From: ASV31 sp965229765
GTDB taxonomy: Bacteria > Pseudomonadota > Alphaproteobacteria > Rhodobacterales > Rhodobacteraceae
Reading direction: 5' to 3'
DNA length: 64,000 nucleotides
Assembly: GCA_965229765.1 (NCBI GenBank)
Contig: CBDDJT010000004.1
Coordinates: 62,001-126,000, forward strand
A program made the translations under genes and the position numbers. Positions 9,860 through 19,000 of the stretch are shown here, piece after piece (within the stretch, counting starts at the first letter, position 1; each line of letters starts with the position of its first letter). The notes beneath the pieces are model-generated. The model had not been told where the DNA came from. It saw nothing but the letters and a program-made list of their open reading frames with translations, and did no database searches.

Positions 9860-12115
9860 CTATCTTCGCGTGCGCGTGACCTTGCGTTTCACCTTGTCGG
9901 CCTTGCGCTTGGCCTTGACGGCCTTGCGCTTGGCGGCCTTGCCCATCGGCCGGGCCGGGCCGCGCGGCACGTTGGCGCCATCGACCTCCAGCAATTCCAG
10001 CATCAGACCGCCGGTCACGGGTTCCGCCTCGGCCAGCCGCACCGTCACCCGCTGGCCGATGCCCAGCGTCATGCCCGTGTCGGACCCCATCAGCGTCTGG
10101 GCGTCCGCATCGTAGTGGAAGAACTCGCGCCCCAGCGTGCGCACCGGGATCAGCCCGTCGGCGCCGCTGTCGTCCAGCCGCACGAAGGCGCCGAACCGCT
10201 GCACGCCCGAAATCCGCCCGGCAAAGGAGTTGCCCACCCGGTCGGCCAGGTAGGCGGCCAGGTATCGGTCGGTGGTGTCGCGTTCCGCCGCCATCGACCG
10301 GCGTTCCGTCTCGCTGATGTGCTGCGCGGTTTCCTCCAGCGTGTCGATGTCGTCGGGCGACAGGCCGTCCTCGCCCCAGCCATGCGCCGAGATCAGCGCG
10401 CGGTGGACGATCAGGTCGGCATAGCGCCGGATCGGAGAGGTGAAATGCGCATAGCTGCGCAGCGCCAGCCCGAAATGCCCGAAGTTCTCGGGATGGTAAT
10501 AGGCCTGCGTCATCGACCGCAGCGTGGTCATGTTCATCAACTCGTCGAACTCTGTCCCCTCGGCCTGGGCCAGCAGGGTGTTCAGGTGCCGGGTCTGGAG
10601 AACCTGCCCCTTGGCCAGCGTGAAGCCAGAGGCCTGCGCCACCTCTCGCAGCGCGTCCAGCTTGTCGGGCGGCGGTTCCTCGTGGACGCGGTAAAGCAGC
10701 GGGCGGCGGCGCGCGAAGAGTTCCTCGGCGGCGGCCACGTTGGCGAGGATCATGAACTCCTCGATCAGGCGGTGCGCGTCCAGCCGGTCGCGGAAGCTGA
10801 CCGATTGCACATGCCCGTCCTCGCCCAGCACGATGCGGCGTTCCGGCAGGTCGAGGTCCAGCGGCTGGCGCTTTTCCCGCGCCGCCGCAAGCGCCTTGTA
10901 GGCGGCGTAAAGCGGCGCGATGACCTCGTCCATCAGGGGGCCGGTCTTGTCATTGGGCGCGCCATCGGCGGCGGCCTGCACCTCTTCGTAGTTCAGCGAG
11001 GCGACAGACCGCATCAGCCCGCGCAGGAACCGGTGACGCAGCTTGTTGCCGTGGGCGTCCAGCACCATGCGCACGGCAAGGCAGGCGCGCGGCACACCCT
11101 CGTGAAGCGAACACAGGTCACCAGACAGCCTGTCGGGAAGCATCGGCACCACGCGGTCGGGGAAATAGCTGGAATTGCCGCGTTTGCGCGCCTCGCGGTC
11201 CAGCGCGGTGCCGGGGCGCACGTACCACGCCACATCCGCGATCGCGACCCAGACGACGTGGCCGCCGGGGTTCGCCGGATCGTCGTCGGGTTCGGCCCAG
11301 ACGGCATCGTCGTGGTCGCGCGCATCCGCCGGGTCGATGGTGACCAGCGGGACCTCTCGCAGGTCCTCGCGGCTGCCCAGCCCCGCGGGGCGCATCCGGT
11401 CGGCCTCGGCGATGACGGCGTCAGGGAAATCGTCGGGAATGCCGTGCTGGTGGATGGCGATCAGCGACACCGCGCGCGGCTCGGTCGGGTCGCCCAGCCG
11501 CGCCAGGACCCGGGCAGACGGCAGCCCCATGCGCGCCCGCGGGCCGGCCGATTCCGCCTCGACCAGTTCGCCGTCCTTCGCGCCGTGGGTGGCCCCGGGG
11601 GCCACGCGCCATTCCTTGTCGGCGCCCTTGTCGATGGGCACGATCCGCCCGCCCTCGGCCCCCTTGCGGAAGATGCCCAGCACCTTCCTGGGGTTCACGC
11701 CGATGCGCCGGATCAGCCGCGCCTCGTAGGCGTGGTCGTCGGCCTTGACCTCTGTCAGGCGGGCAAGGATGCGGTCGCCCGCGCCCAGCGCAGGATCGGA
11801 CGCGCGCGGCAGCACCAGAACGCCGGGCTCTGCCCCCTCGCCATGCCATTCCAGAGGCCGGGCGAACAGGTCGCCAGCGTCGTTCGGCGGCAGTACCTGC
11901 AAGACCGACACCGGCGGCAGCTTGTCAGGGTCGCGGTAGGTCTTGCGCCGCTTTTCAAGGTGGCCGCCGTCCTCGAGTTCCTTCAGCACGCGCTTGAGGT
12001 CGATGCGCGCCGCGCCCTTGATGCCAAAGGCCTTGGCAATGTCGCGTTTCGACGTCTCGGTCGGGTGGTCCGCGATCCAGGCGAGGATCTCGTCCTTTGT
12101 GGGTATGCTGCTCAT
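9860..12115 (-). CDS. rnr: Ribonuclease R (RNB-family 3'-5' exoribonuclease)
   Basis: A 751-residue processive exoribonuclease with an N-terminal winged-helix/cold-shock region (PTKDEILAWIADHP), the RNB catalytic core (TIDPADARDHDDAVWAE, the acidic metal-binding motif; SYFPDRVVPMLPDRLS; FTSPIRRYADLIVHRAL) and a C-terminal S1 domain (FAGRISGVQRFGAFVRLDDSGADGLIP). It ends in a Lys/Arg-rich tail. It degrades structured RNA. The ATG at 12115 (MSSIPTKDE) was chosen over a longer upstream frame because the extension is not protein-like and overlaps the neighbouring DUF2064 gene. Confidence 0.95.
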   Translation of the reverse strand: MSSIPTKDEILAWIADHPTETSKRDIAKAFGIKGAARIDLKRVLKELEDGGHLEKRRKTYRDPDKLPPVSVLQVLPPNDAGDLFARPLEWHGEGAEPGVLVLPRASDPALGAGDRILARLTEVKADDHAYEARLIRRIGVNPRKVLGIFRKGAEGGRIVPIDKGADKEWRVAPGATHGAKDGELVEAESAGPRARMGLPSARVLARLGDPTEPRAVSLIAIHQHGIPDDFPDAVIAEADRMRPAGLGSREDLREVPLVTIDPADARDHDDAVWAEPDDDPANPGGHVVWVAIADVAWYVRPGTALDREARKRGNSSYFPDRVVPMLPDRLSGDLCSLHEGVPRACLAVRMVLDAHGNKLRHRFLRGLMRSVASLNYEEVQAAADGAPNDKTGPLMDEVIAPLYAAYKALAAAREKRQPLDLDLPERRIVLGEDGHVQSVSFRDRLDAHRLIEEFMILANVAAAEELFARRRPLLYRVHEEPPPDKLDALREVAQASGFTLAKGQVLQTRHLNTLLAQAEGTEFDELMNMTTLRSMTQAYYHPENFGHFGLALRSYAHFTSPIRRYADLIVHRALISAHGWGEDGLSPDDIDTLEETAQHISETERRSMAAERDTTDRYLAAYLADRVGNSFAGRISGVQRFGAFVRLDDSGADGLIPVRTLGREFFHYDADAQTLMGSDTGMTLGIGQRVTVRLAEAEPVTGGLMLELLEVDGANVPRGPARPMGKAAKRKAVKAKRKADKVKRKVTRTRR

Positions 12116-12146
12116 GCCCGTTGCGTAGCACGCGCCGCGGTTGCGG

Positions 12147-12776
12147 TCATGCGAAACCATCGCGACACCGGGGCCGCAGATCGGCTGCTGTGTCCACGTC
12201 CGACAGCCGATCCGCCAAAGCCAAACGCAGACCGGGGATCGTTGCCAGCGTATCGGCCAGCGCATGTTCGGTGGACCAGCGGACGTCCTTGAAAAGACCC
12301 GCAGGGACAGCCGCGGTGCGGCGCAGTCCCACGCCCCAGAAACCGCCGTCCGTCGCCGGGCCGAACACCGCGTCCGCCCGGCCAAGCAGGGCAAAGGCCC
12401 GCGCGATGTGCTTCGGGCCAAGCGCCGGGATGTCACCGCCGACGATCAGCACCGGCCCCGGCGGCATCGCGTACAACAGCCGCCCCATCCGCGCGCCAAG
12501 ATCGCCGCCTCCCTGCCCCACGCGCGGCAGATGCGCGGGCCACGCTTGCAGATCATGCACCGCGCTGTCGGGGCTGACCGCAAGCACCAGTTGCCAGCGC
12601 GGATCGTCCAGCCGCCGCAACAGGCCCGCGGTCTGGTGGCGCAACCACCACGCCGCCGGCACCATGCCGATGTCCCGGCCCAGCCGTGTCTTGACGCGGC
12701 CGGGTCGTGGCAGCTTGACCATCACCACCAGCCGTGGGCGGCGGTCAGGCGAAATAGTCACGCAGGATGCGGCCAT
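12147..12776 (-). CDS. DUF2064/TIGR04282-family glycosyltransferase-like protein
   Basis: A 209-residue protein with a GT-A-like fold signature: VVMVKLPRPGRVKTRLG near the N-terminus, then PVLIVGGDIPAL and DAVFGPATDGGFWGVGL. Family members are annotated as nucleotidyl- or glycosyltransferase-like, and some occur in arsenosugar pathways; nothing in this neighbourhood supports that role. The start at 12776 makes it overlap the 3' end of dapE by 32 bp. A later in-frame methionine at 12722 falls inside the conserved motif, so it is unlikely. Substrate unknown. Confidence 0.8.
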   Translation of the reverse strand: MAASCVTISPDRRPRLVVMVKLPRPGRVKTRLGRDIGMVPAAWWLRHQTAGLLRRLDDPRWQLVLAVSPDSAVHDLQAWPAHLPRVGQGGGDLGARMGRLLYAMPPGPVLIVGGDIPALGPKHIARAFALLGRADAVFGPATDGGFWGVGLRRTAAVPAGLFKDVRWSTEHALADTLATIPGLRLALADRLSDVDTAADLRPRCRDGFA

Positions 12777-13884
12777 AGATGCGCTTCAGCGCCTCGATCT
12801 GTGCCACCTCGACCCGTTCGTCGACCTGGTGCATCGTCTTTCCCACCAGCCCGAACTCGACCACGGGACAGTGATCCTTGATAAACCGCGCGTCAGAGGT
12901 GCCGCCGGTCGTCGAAAGCTCTGGCTTGATGCCCGTTTCCGCCTCGACCGCCGCCGCCACAAGGTCCGACAACGGCCCCGGCGGGGTCAGAAAGCTTTCG
13001 CCCGACACCTTGACCCGCATCGCGATCTCCACCCCGGTCTCCTCCGCCACGCGGTCCGCCTCGGCCCGCAGCCAGCCTGTCAGGCTGGCAGAACTGTGGG
13101 TGTCGTTGAACCGGATGTTCACCGTCGCGCGGCAGGCGGCGGGAATGACGTTCGTCGCCGGGTTGCCCACGTCAAAGGTCGTGGCCGCCAGCGTCGAGGC
13201 ATCGAAATGCGCGGTCCCCTCGTCCAGCACATGCGTTGACAGCCGGTCGATTAGCCGCGCAAGCGCCGGCACCGGGTTCTTGGCGCGGTGCGGATAGGCC
13301 GAATGCCCCTGCACGCCCGTCACGGTGAAGAACGCCGTCATCGACCCGCGCCGCCCGATCTTCATCATGTCGCCCAACCGTTCCGGGCTGGTGGGTTCGC
13401 CCACGATGCAGGCCGACATCGCCTCGCCGTTGGCGTCCATCCAGTCCAGCAGGGCGCGCGTGCCGTGGTCGGCATCGCCCTCTTCGTCGCCGGTGATCGC
13501 CAGCACCACGGCACCGTCAGGCGGCGTGTCGCGGACGAAATCCACGGCGGCGGCGGCAAAGGCCGCGACGCCCGATTTCATGTCGGTCGCGCCCCGCCCC
13601 CACAGCCAGCCGTCGCGCAACTCGGCCGAGAACGGGCCTTGCGTCCAGTCCGCAGGGTCGCCCGGCGGCACCACGTCGGTATGCCCGTTGAAGCCGAAGG
13701 TGCGCGGATGCCCCTTGGCGCCCCAGCGCGCGAAAAGGTTGGCGATGCCGCCACGATCTGCGCGATGGCAGGAAAACCCCGCGGCGGACAGCACCCTTTC
13801 CAGCACCTCGATCGCGCCGGCGTTCTCGGGCGTGACAGAGGGGCATCGAATCAGATCGGCAGTCAGCGCGACCGCATCGGTCAT
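12745..13884 (-). CDS. dapE: Succinyl-diaminopimelate desuccinylase
   Basis: A 379-residue M20 metallopeptidase-family enzyme that removes succinate from N-succinyl-LL-diaminopimelate in lysine and meso-DAP synthesis. Visible are the metal-ligand motif FGFNGHTDVVPPGD, the bridging Asp in WGRGATDMKSGVAAF, the catalytic glutamate in ITGDEEGDA, a dimerisation domain in the middle, and the closing STTGGTSDARFI. The start (TTDAVALTADLIRCPS region) follows AGGAGTTGA. dapD, two steps earlier in the pathway, lies at 19675-20502 on the same strand. Confidence 0.95.
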   Translation of the reverse strand: MTDAVALTADLIRCPSVTPENAGAIEVLERVLSAAGFSCHRADRGGIANLFARWGAKGHPRTFGFNGHTDVVPPGDPADWTQGPFSAELRDGWLWGRGATDMKSGVAAFAAAAVDFVRDTPPDGAVVLAITGDEEGDADHGTRALLDWMDANGEAMSACIVGEPTSPERLGDMMKIGRRGSMTAFFTVTGVQGHSAYPHRAKNPVPALARLIDRLSTHVLDEGTAHFDASTLAATTFDVGNPATNVIPAACRATVNIRFNDTHSSASLTGWLRAEADRVAEETGVEIAMRVKVSGESFLTPPGPLSDLVAAAVEAETGIKPELSTTGGTSDARFIKDHCPVVEFGLVGKTMHQVDERVEVAQIEALKRIYGRILRDYFA

Positions 13885-14153
13885 TCATTCAACTCCTGCG
13901 ATTAATTTCCACTTTCTGTGGACTTGCCGCCACAGCCGCCCGTTCACCTGCGCACCGATCCGCAGTTTCAGCGCACACCCCCTGCGAATTGAGGCAAACT
14001 ATCGGCAATAAGACGAATAAACCGAGGCAGTAGGCAGAGCCACCCGAAAAATCGGGGGCCGCCAGGGCAGATCAGGACAACGGGACACGGCGCGTCAGCC
14101 GTGGTTCTGCATGCCGTGACACGCTGCTCCGGTCTTTGGGGCAGGAGTGTTGA
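13885..14153. other. Divergent intergenic region between dapE and the Hint-domain gene
   Basis: About 270 bp between divergently transcribed genes, somewhat lower in GC than its surroundings. A short dyad CCCGA-AAAA-TCGGG lies at 14043-14056 without a T-run on either side. A clear ribosome binding site (GGCAGGAGTGTTGA) precedes the gene on the right. No promoter can be assigned with confidence. Confidence 0.5.
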
Positions 14154-15734
14154 ATGGTTGCTGCGTCCGAGTTGCCCATAGATCACCGGGCATCCGCCAC
14201 CGAGATGGCGGAAACGATCTTTGGCGAAGGCGTCACCGTCGTTGACGCCACCTATACCGGGAACAACAACGCGTCGGGCATCTATACCGACGGCGATGCG
14301 ACCTCTCCGGGCGTGGTGCCCGCCGACGAGGGCGTGATCCTGTCCACCGGGCGGGTGCGCGACTTTACCAATTCCAATGGCGACGCGAACCAGAGCGGGT
14401 CTACCAGCACCGACAACAACCGCGGTGTCGACAACGATGCCGATCTGAACGCGCTTGCCGGGACCACCACCTATGACGGTGCAATCCTCGACGTGGATTT
14501 CATCCCGGAGGGCGACACGCTGACGATGCAGTTCGTCTTCGCGTCAGAAGAGTACCCCGAATACGTCGACAGCATCTTCAATGACGTGGTCGCCATCTGG
14601 GTCAACGGCGAACTGGCCGAGCTGACGGTGGCCCAGGACACCGTCAGCATCGACAACATCAACGAGCTGGCGACCGAAAACCTCTACATCGACAACACGA
14701 ACAGCGACTACAACACAGAGATGGACGGCTTCACCGTCACCCTGACGGTGACGGCCACGGTCACCCCGGAAGAGGTCAACACGATCCGCATCGCCATCGC
14801 CGATGCCGGTGACGCCAACTACGATTCCAACCTGCTGATCGCCGCGGATTCCGTTCAGACCGCGCTGATCGCCAATGACGACAGCCTGACCCTTGCGCCC
14901 GAAGGCTCTCGAAGCATCGACGTGCTGGCCAATGACGAGGGCGGCACGGGCGTCACGCTAACGATCACCCATATCAACGGCATCGCCGTCAGCGCGGGCG
15001 ACAGCGTTGTGCTTGCGTCGGGCGAGACGGTGACGCTGAACAACGACGGAACCCTGACGGTGGACGCCGACGCGGGCGAGGAAAACATCGCCTTTTCCTA
15101 CACCGCCAGCGACGGCACCAACAGCGCCACCGCCTTTGTCACCGCCGACATCGTGCCGTGTTTCGTGGCCGGCACCCTGATCGACACGCCGGACGGCCCG
15201 GTTCCGGTAGAGACGCTGGCGCCCGGCGACATGGTGCTGACCCGAGACAGCGGCCCGCAGCCGGTGCGCTGGATCGGGCGGCGCACCGTGCCCGCCCGCG
15301 GCGATCTTGCCCCGATCCGCATCGCCGCGAACACATTCGGAGAGCACGATGCGCTGATGGTCTCGCCCCAGCACAGGGTGCTGGTGCGCGACGGGCTGGC
15401 CGAACTGCTGTTCGGCGAGCCCGAGGTGCTGGTTGCCGCGAAACACCTGCTGAACGACCGGACCGTGCAACGCCGCCCGGGTGGCCTTGTCACCTATGTC
15501 CACCTGATGTTCGACCAGCACGAGATCGTGTCATCCGCCGGCCTGCCAACAGAAAGCTTCCAGCCCGGCCCGCATAGCTGCTCGGCCTTTGCGAAGGACG
15601 CGCTGACCGAGCTTTGCCAGATCTTCCCGGAGCTTGACCCGGCAACGGGGGCCGGATACGGCGCCGCCGCTCGACCGACGCTGAAATCCTACGAGGCGCA
15701 CCTGCTGGTGGGCGCCGGGCAGCGCGCCGCATGA
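14154..15734 (+). CDS. Choice-of-anchor-L / Hint-domain protein, probably secreted
   Basis: A 526-residue acidic protein. Residues about 20-240 match the choice-of-anchor L pattern (GIYTDGDATSPGVVPADEGVILSTG, FASEEYPEY, AIADAGDANYDSNLLIAADSV). A cadherin/VCBS-like beta domain follows (about 245-340). A Hint_2 domain (about 345-510) starts at CFVAGTLIDTPDGPVPVE with PGDMVLTRDSG and SPQHRVLV. No Sec signal is visible; such roseobacter proteins are often exported by type I systems. The Hint cysteine at its start suggests autocatalytic cleavage, as in hedgehog and intein domains. The stop overlaps the next gene by 4 bp. Confidence 0.85.
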   Translation: MVAASELPIDHRASATEMAETIFGEGVTVVDATYTGNNNASGIYTDGDATSPGVVPADEGVILSTGRVRDFTNSNGDANQSGSTSTDNNRGVDNDADLNALAGTTTYDGAILDVDFIPEGDTLTMQFVFASEEYPEYVDSIFNDVVAIWVNGELAELTVAQDTVSIDNINELATENLYIDNTNSDYNTEMDGFTVTLTVTATVTPEEVNTIRIAIADAGDANYDSNLLIAADSVQTALIANDDSLTLAPEGSRSIDVLANDEGGTGVTLTITHINGIAVSAGDSVVLASGETVTLNNDGTLTVDADAGEENIAFSYTASDGTNSATAFVTADIVPCFVAGTLIDTPDGPVPVETLAPGDMVLTRDSGPQPVRWIGRRTVPARGDLAPIRIAANTFGEHDALMVSPQHRVLVRDGLAELLFGEPEVLVAAKHLLNDRTVQRRPGGLVTYVHLMFDQHEIVSSAGLPTESFQPGPHSCSAFAKDALTELCQIFPELDPATGAGYGAAARPTLKSYEAHLLVGAGQRAA

Positions 15735-16786
15735 CATGGCGCGGGGTCTTTGACGGGCGGGCGTGGCTGATGGCGCCGCGGGCGCTGAACGCGCTTCTGC
15801 CCATGGGGACCCTTGTTCTGGAAACCCAGCTTGGCGTGTCGTCCGCCGCCCCCGTGACGCTGATCGACCACGTACGCCGTGATGGCTGGGATCGCGCCCT
15901 GTCTCTGACACTGGGGCCCGGCGGGCGCGTCACGCTGACTGACAGGCAGGGCCCGTCCCATGTGCGCGCGCATCTCGATGCACCGCTGACCGAAGACGAC
16001 CTGTGCCTGCGCATCTATTACGGCTGGAACGCGCCCGCCCGGCGCGGCGCGCTGGCAATAGAGCTGCCCGACACCGGCCGCTGGCTGCGCGTGCCGGTCC
16101 ACGCCCCCCATCCCCTTCCCGAAGATGACCTTGCCATGCTGGCACAAAGCGTCGGACCGCGCGTGCTGGATGGGGGCACCGGCTTTCTGGCGTGGTCCGA
16201 CGCGGTGGAACCCGTGGGCCCGATGCCCGGGCTGGGCGAAGGCACCCCGATCGAGACCGCCTCGGGCCCGAAACAGGTGCAGTCGCTGGTTCCCGGCGAT
16301 CTGGTCCGCACCGCCGCCGATGGGTTCCTGCCCGTCCGCCACGTCCTGACCCGAGAGGTGCCCGCCGCTGCGCGGCTGGCGCCGGTGCTGCTGGCCGCGC
16401 CGGCGCTGGGGCTGGCCGCCGACGTTCTCGTGGCCCCCGGTCACAGGATGCGCATCGAGGGGGCGGACGCCGAATACCTCTTCAACGAGGATGCCGTGCT
16501 GGTCGAGGCGCGTCATCTCGTGCCCATCGCGGCCGTGCCGCTGGGCCACCGCAGGGCCACCCAGCGCTATCATCAGGTGGTGCTTGACCGGCACGCCTGC
16601 GTCTCGATCGCGGGCGCATGGGGCGAAAGCCAGTTCCTCGGCAACCCCGGCGCACAGCTGGCGCAGCGGATCGGCACCGTTCTGGCCCCCTTGTCGCCGC
16701 GCGACCTGCCCCGCCACGACACCCTTGCAACACCGCTCTTGCGTTCCTACGAGGCCGCGGTTCTGGTCGCTGCCATCGGGGCCTGA
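15731..16786 (+). CDS. Second Hint-domain protein, catalytic cysteine apparently missing
   Basis: A 351-residue protein that starts inside the stop of the preceding Hint gene (ATGA). Its N-terminal half (about 1-165) is an unrecognised beta-rich region. Its C-terminal half is Hint-like: GEGTPIETASGPKQVQSLVPGDLV, LVAPGHRMRIEGADAEYLFNEDAVLVEARHL and a closing LLRSYEAAVLVAA that parallels LKSYEAHLLVGA in its neighbour. The position that should carry the Cys-initiated motif reads LGEGTP instead of CFVAGT, so self-cleavage is doubtful. The pair probably arose by duplication or works as a unit. Confidence 0.8.
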   Translation: MTWRGVFDGRAWLMAPRALNALLPMGTLVLETQLGVSSAAPVTLIDHVRRDGWDRALSLTLGPGGRVTLTDRQGPSHVRAHLDAPLTEDDLCLRIYYGWNAPARRGALAIELPDTGRWLRVPVHAPHPLPEDDLAMLAQSVGPRVLDGGTGFLAWSDAVEPVGPMPGLGEGTPIETASGPKQVQSLVPGDLVRTAADGFLPVRHVLTREVPAAARLAPVLLAAPALGLAADVLVAPGHRMRIEGADAEYLFNEDAVLVEARHLVPIAAVPLGHRRATQRYHQVVLDRHACVSIAGAWGESQFLGNPGAQLAQRIGTVLAPLSPRDLPRHDTLATPLLRSYEAAVLVAAIGA

Positions 16787-16895
16787 CGCAGGCCCCCGGC
16801 GCCGCCATCGCCCGCGTTCACCGTGGGACTTCAAGGCGACCCCGATTCCGGCTAGGCTTTTCCCATTGTTACAAGGGCTTTTTGGGGGAACCGCG

Positions 16896-17678
16896 ATGCC
16901 GGGCATGGAATATGACGAGGACGCCGCCGAACGGCTGGAAGCGGTCTACCTTGGCCCGGACATGGCGGCACAGCGCGCCGACACCCTTGAGCGCCTCGCG
17001 ATCCGCCCCGGCGAACGGGTGCTAGATATCGGCAGCGGCCCCGGTTTTCTCGCCACCGACATGGCAGAGGCGACGGGCCCCTCGGGGCAGGTGACGGGCG
17101 TCGATCTGTCACCGCAAATGGTTGCGCGGGCGGCCGCGCGCGCAACCCGCCCCTGGCTGAACTATCATGAGGCCGACGCCACCGACCTGCCGTTCGAGGA
17201 CGCGTCTTTCGACGTGGTCGTCAGCACGCAGGTGGCCGAATACGTTCCCGACATCGCGGCCTTCTGTGCCGAGGTATTCCGCGTCCTGACGCCCGGCGGG
17301 CGTGGCCTGATCCTTGCCACCGACTGGGACGCGGTCCTCTGGCACAGCGAAGACCCCGGACGCATGGCCCGTGTGCTCGCCGCGTTCGAGCCGCATTGCG
17401 CTGACAGCCGCCTGCCCCGCACGCTGGGCGCCCGCCTGCGCGCGGCCGGCCTGCAACTCGACGGGGCCGACTGCTATCCCATCGTGAACGCGGACCGCCA
17501 CGAAGGTTGCTACAGCCAGATGATCCTGCCCTTCATCACCGCCTACGTGTCCGGACAGGGCAGCGTCCCCGACGATGTCCTGCGGGACTGGGCCGACGAA
17601 CAGGACAGGCTCGACGCGCGCGGGGCGCATTTCTTCTCGACCGGCCGCTTCAACTTTGCCGTGACGCGCCCGGCCTGA
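16896..17678 (+). CDS. Class I SAM-dependent methyltransferase
   Basis: A 260-residue methyltransferase with motif I LDIGSGPGFLATDMAE (about residues 44-59), motif II GVDLSPQMV, an acidic loop HEADATDLPFEDASFDVVVS and the post-motif VFRVLTPGGRGLILATDWD. The pattern is typical of UbiE/MenG-like small-molecule methyltransferases. The ATG at 16896 is preceded by GGGGGAACCGCG. The substrate is unknown, and the neighbouring Hint genes give no clue. A longer upstream frame exists but overlaps the Hint gene out of frame and is not protein-like. Confidence 0.85.
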   Translation: MPGMEYDEDAAERLEAVYLGPDMAAQRADTLERLAIRPGERVLDIGSGPGFLATDMAEATGPSGQVTGVDLSPQMVARAAARATRPWLNYHEADATDLPFEDASFDVVVSTQVAEYVPDIAAFCAEVFRVLTPGGRGLILATDWDAVLWHSEDPGRMARVLAAFEPHCADSRLPRTLGARLRAAGLQLDGADCYPIVNADRHEGCYSQMILPFITAYVSGQGSVPDDVLRDWADEQDRLDARGAHFFSTGRFNFAVTRPA

Positions 17679-17690
17679 TCCGCGTGCGGC

Positions 17691-18035
17691 TCAGTCCCCG
17701 GGTTCGTCGTAGAACGGCGTCATCTGCACCACGATCACCGCGTTCTCGGCCAGCGCACGGTCCATCAGCGCCAGTTCCTCGTCGCTCAGGTCGTGGCCCT
17801 CGGCCAGCCGTTCCTCTCGCGTGCCGTAGCCCGACACATCCAGCGGGGCGAGCCCGGCGTCTTTCAGCACCTTGACGGTTTCACGCACCGCCTCTGCCTC
17901 GTCCACGCCGGACGCAAGGCACATAAGCGCCGCGCCGGTCGCGCCCTTGGGCAGATCGTCGCCGGGCTTTCGTCCGACCTCGACAAGAAGGGTGTATACC
18001 TCTTGGGGCCGCTTGGGGGAACCTGTCTTTGCCAT
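17691..18035 (-). CDS. Conserved hypothetical protein
   Basis: An acidic 114-residue soluble protein beginning MAKTGSPKRPQEVYTLLVEVG, with a central LPKGATGAALMCLASGVDEAEAV and a C-terminal DEELALMDRALAENAVIVVQMTPF. I do not recognise a named family. No signal peptide or membrane segment is visible. The start at 18035 was preferred because the longer frame overlaps the promoter region of the divergent Crp/Fnr gene at 18091. It ends 12 bp from the convergent methyltransferase stop. Confidence 0.7.
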   Translation of the reverse strand: MAKTGSPKRPQEVYTLLVEVGRKPGDDLPKGATGAALMCLASGVDEAEAVRETVKVLKDAGLAPLDVSGYGTREERLAEGHDLSDEELALMDRALAENAVIVVQMTPFYDEPGD

Positions 18036-18090
18036 GTCGCGGGTGGTGCGCGGCGGGCACGGCCAAGTCAAGAGTGTTGAAAGGAACAGG

Positions 18091-18690
18091 ATGCAGAACC
18101 GGGTGCGCAAGCTGTCGCTCAGGAAGGGCGACGTGGTGTTCCGCCCGGGGCAGGACTGCCCGGGCTTCGTGTCGCTGACACGTGGCACCATCAAGGTCAG
18201 CCTGACCGCCCCTAACGGGCGCGAAGTGGTGCTCTACCGCGTCACCCCCGGCGCGGTCTGCCTGCAAACGATGGCCTGCCTGATCGAGGGCCGCCCCTAT
18301 GCCGCCGAGGGCATCGCCGAAACCGACATAGAGGGCGAGCTTGTCCCCGTCGCCGCCTTTCAGGAGCGGCTGGGCAGCGACGCGGCCTTTCGGGACACCG
18401 TATTCCGCTCGATCGTTCACCGCTTCGCAGAGTTCGAGCGCCTGATCGAGGACGTCGCCCTCACCGGGTTCGACGCCCGGCTGGCACGGGTGCTTCTGCG
18501 GCTGGCCGACGACACGGGGCAGGTGACGGCCACCCACGAATCGCTGGCCGCAGAAACCGCCTCGGGCCGCGCCTTCGTCAGCCGACGTCTGGCCGAGATG
18601 GCGCGCCTGGGCCTGGTCGAGCCGGGGCGCGGGGCGGTGCGCATCCTCGACCGCGCGCGGCTGGAACAGATTGCCGCAGAGCAACGGTGA
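18091..18690 (+). CDS. Crp/Fnr-family transcriptional regulator
   Basis: A 199-residue regulator, shorter than most Crp/Fnr proteins because it starts almost directly in the cyclic-nucleotide-binding-like beta barrel (LRKGDVVFRPGQDCPGF...GTIKVSLTAPNGREVVLYRVTPG). A dimerisation helix follows (about 105-135), then a C-terminal HTH_Crp (VTATHESLAAETASGRAFVSRRLAEMARLGLVEPGRGAV). No N-terminal cysteine cluster for an Fe-S centre is seen. The start follows AAGGAACAGG. The DUF2892 gene 72 bp downstream is a plausible target. Confidence 0.88.
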   Translation: MQNRVRKLSLRKGDVVFRPGQDCPGFVSLTRGTIKVSLTAPNGREVVLYRVTPGAVCLQTMACLIEGRPYAAEGIAETDIEGELVPVAAFQERLGSDAAFRDTVFRSIVHRFAEFERLIEDVALTGFDARLARVLLRLADDTGQVTATHESLAAETASGRAFVSRRLAEMARLGLVEPGRGAVRILDRARLEQIAAEQR

Positions 18691-18762
18691 CACTGTCACC
18701 GACAGGCCCGGCCCCCGGGGCGTAGGATTGGCGCGTCAAGGCATTTCGCAAGGAGACACGCC

Positions 18763-18954
18763 ATGCCCCGCAACGAAGGCACTATCGACCGCGCCGCCCG
18801 CATCATCCTCGGGCTGGTGCTGATCTCTCTGGTTTTCATCGGCCCGGCCACGCCATGGGGCTGGGTGGGCATCATCCCGCTGGCCACCGGCCTTGTGGGT
18901 TTCTGCCCGCTCTATTCGGTGCTGGGTCTCAACACCTGCCCGATGAAGAAGTGA
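18763..18954 (+). CDS. DUF2892 small inner-membrane protein
   Basis: A 63-residue protein matching DUF2892 (the YgaP transmembrane module): MPRNEGTIDRAARIILGLVLISL, a glycine-rich turn, then GIIPLATGLVGFCPLYSVLGLNTCP. Two transmembrane helices flank a short loop. The start follows a clear AAGGAGACACGCC. DUF2892 proteins often accompany rhodaneses and sulfur-responsive Crp or ArsR regulators; the adjacent Crp/Fnr gene fits, but no rhodanese is present here. Confidence 0.85.
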   Translation: MPRNEGTIDRAARIILGLVLISLVFIGPATPWGWVGIIPLATGLVGFCPLYSVLGLNTCPMKK

Positions 18955-18965
18955 TCCCGCGCAGC

Positions 18966-18993
18966 CCGCGTCCGTCCCCGGGGGCGGGCGCGG
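18966..18993. terminator. Possible bidirectional hairpin between convergent genes
   Basis: The run CCGCGTCCGTCCCC is followed directly by GGGGCGGGCGCGG, giving an imperfect GC hairpin between the DUF2892 gene and the convergent GlsB-like gene. There is no T-tract, so termination activity is inferred from position only. Confidence 0.35.
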
Positions 18994-19000
18994 TCCTGCG

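Noticed and set aside
9470..12292. Plus-strand frame of 940 codons opposite rnr
   Set aside because: Antisense shadow of ribonuclease R with no recognisable domain.
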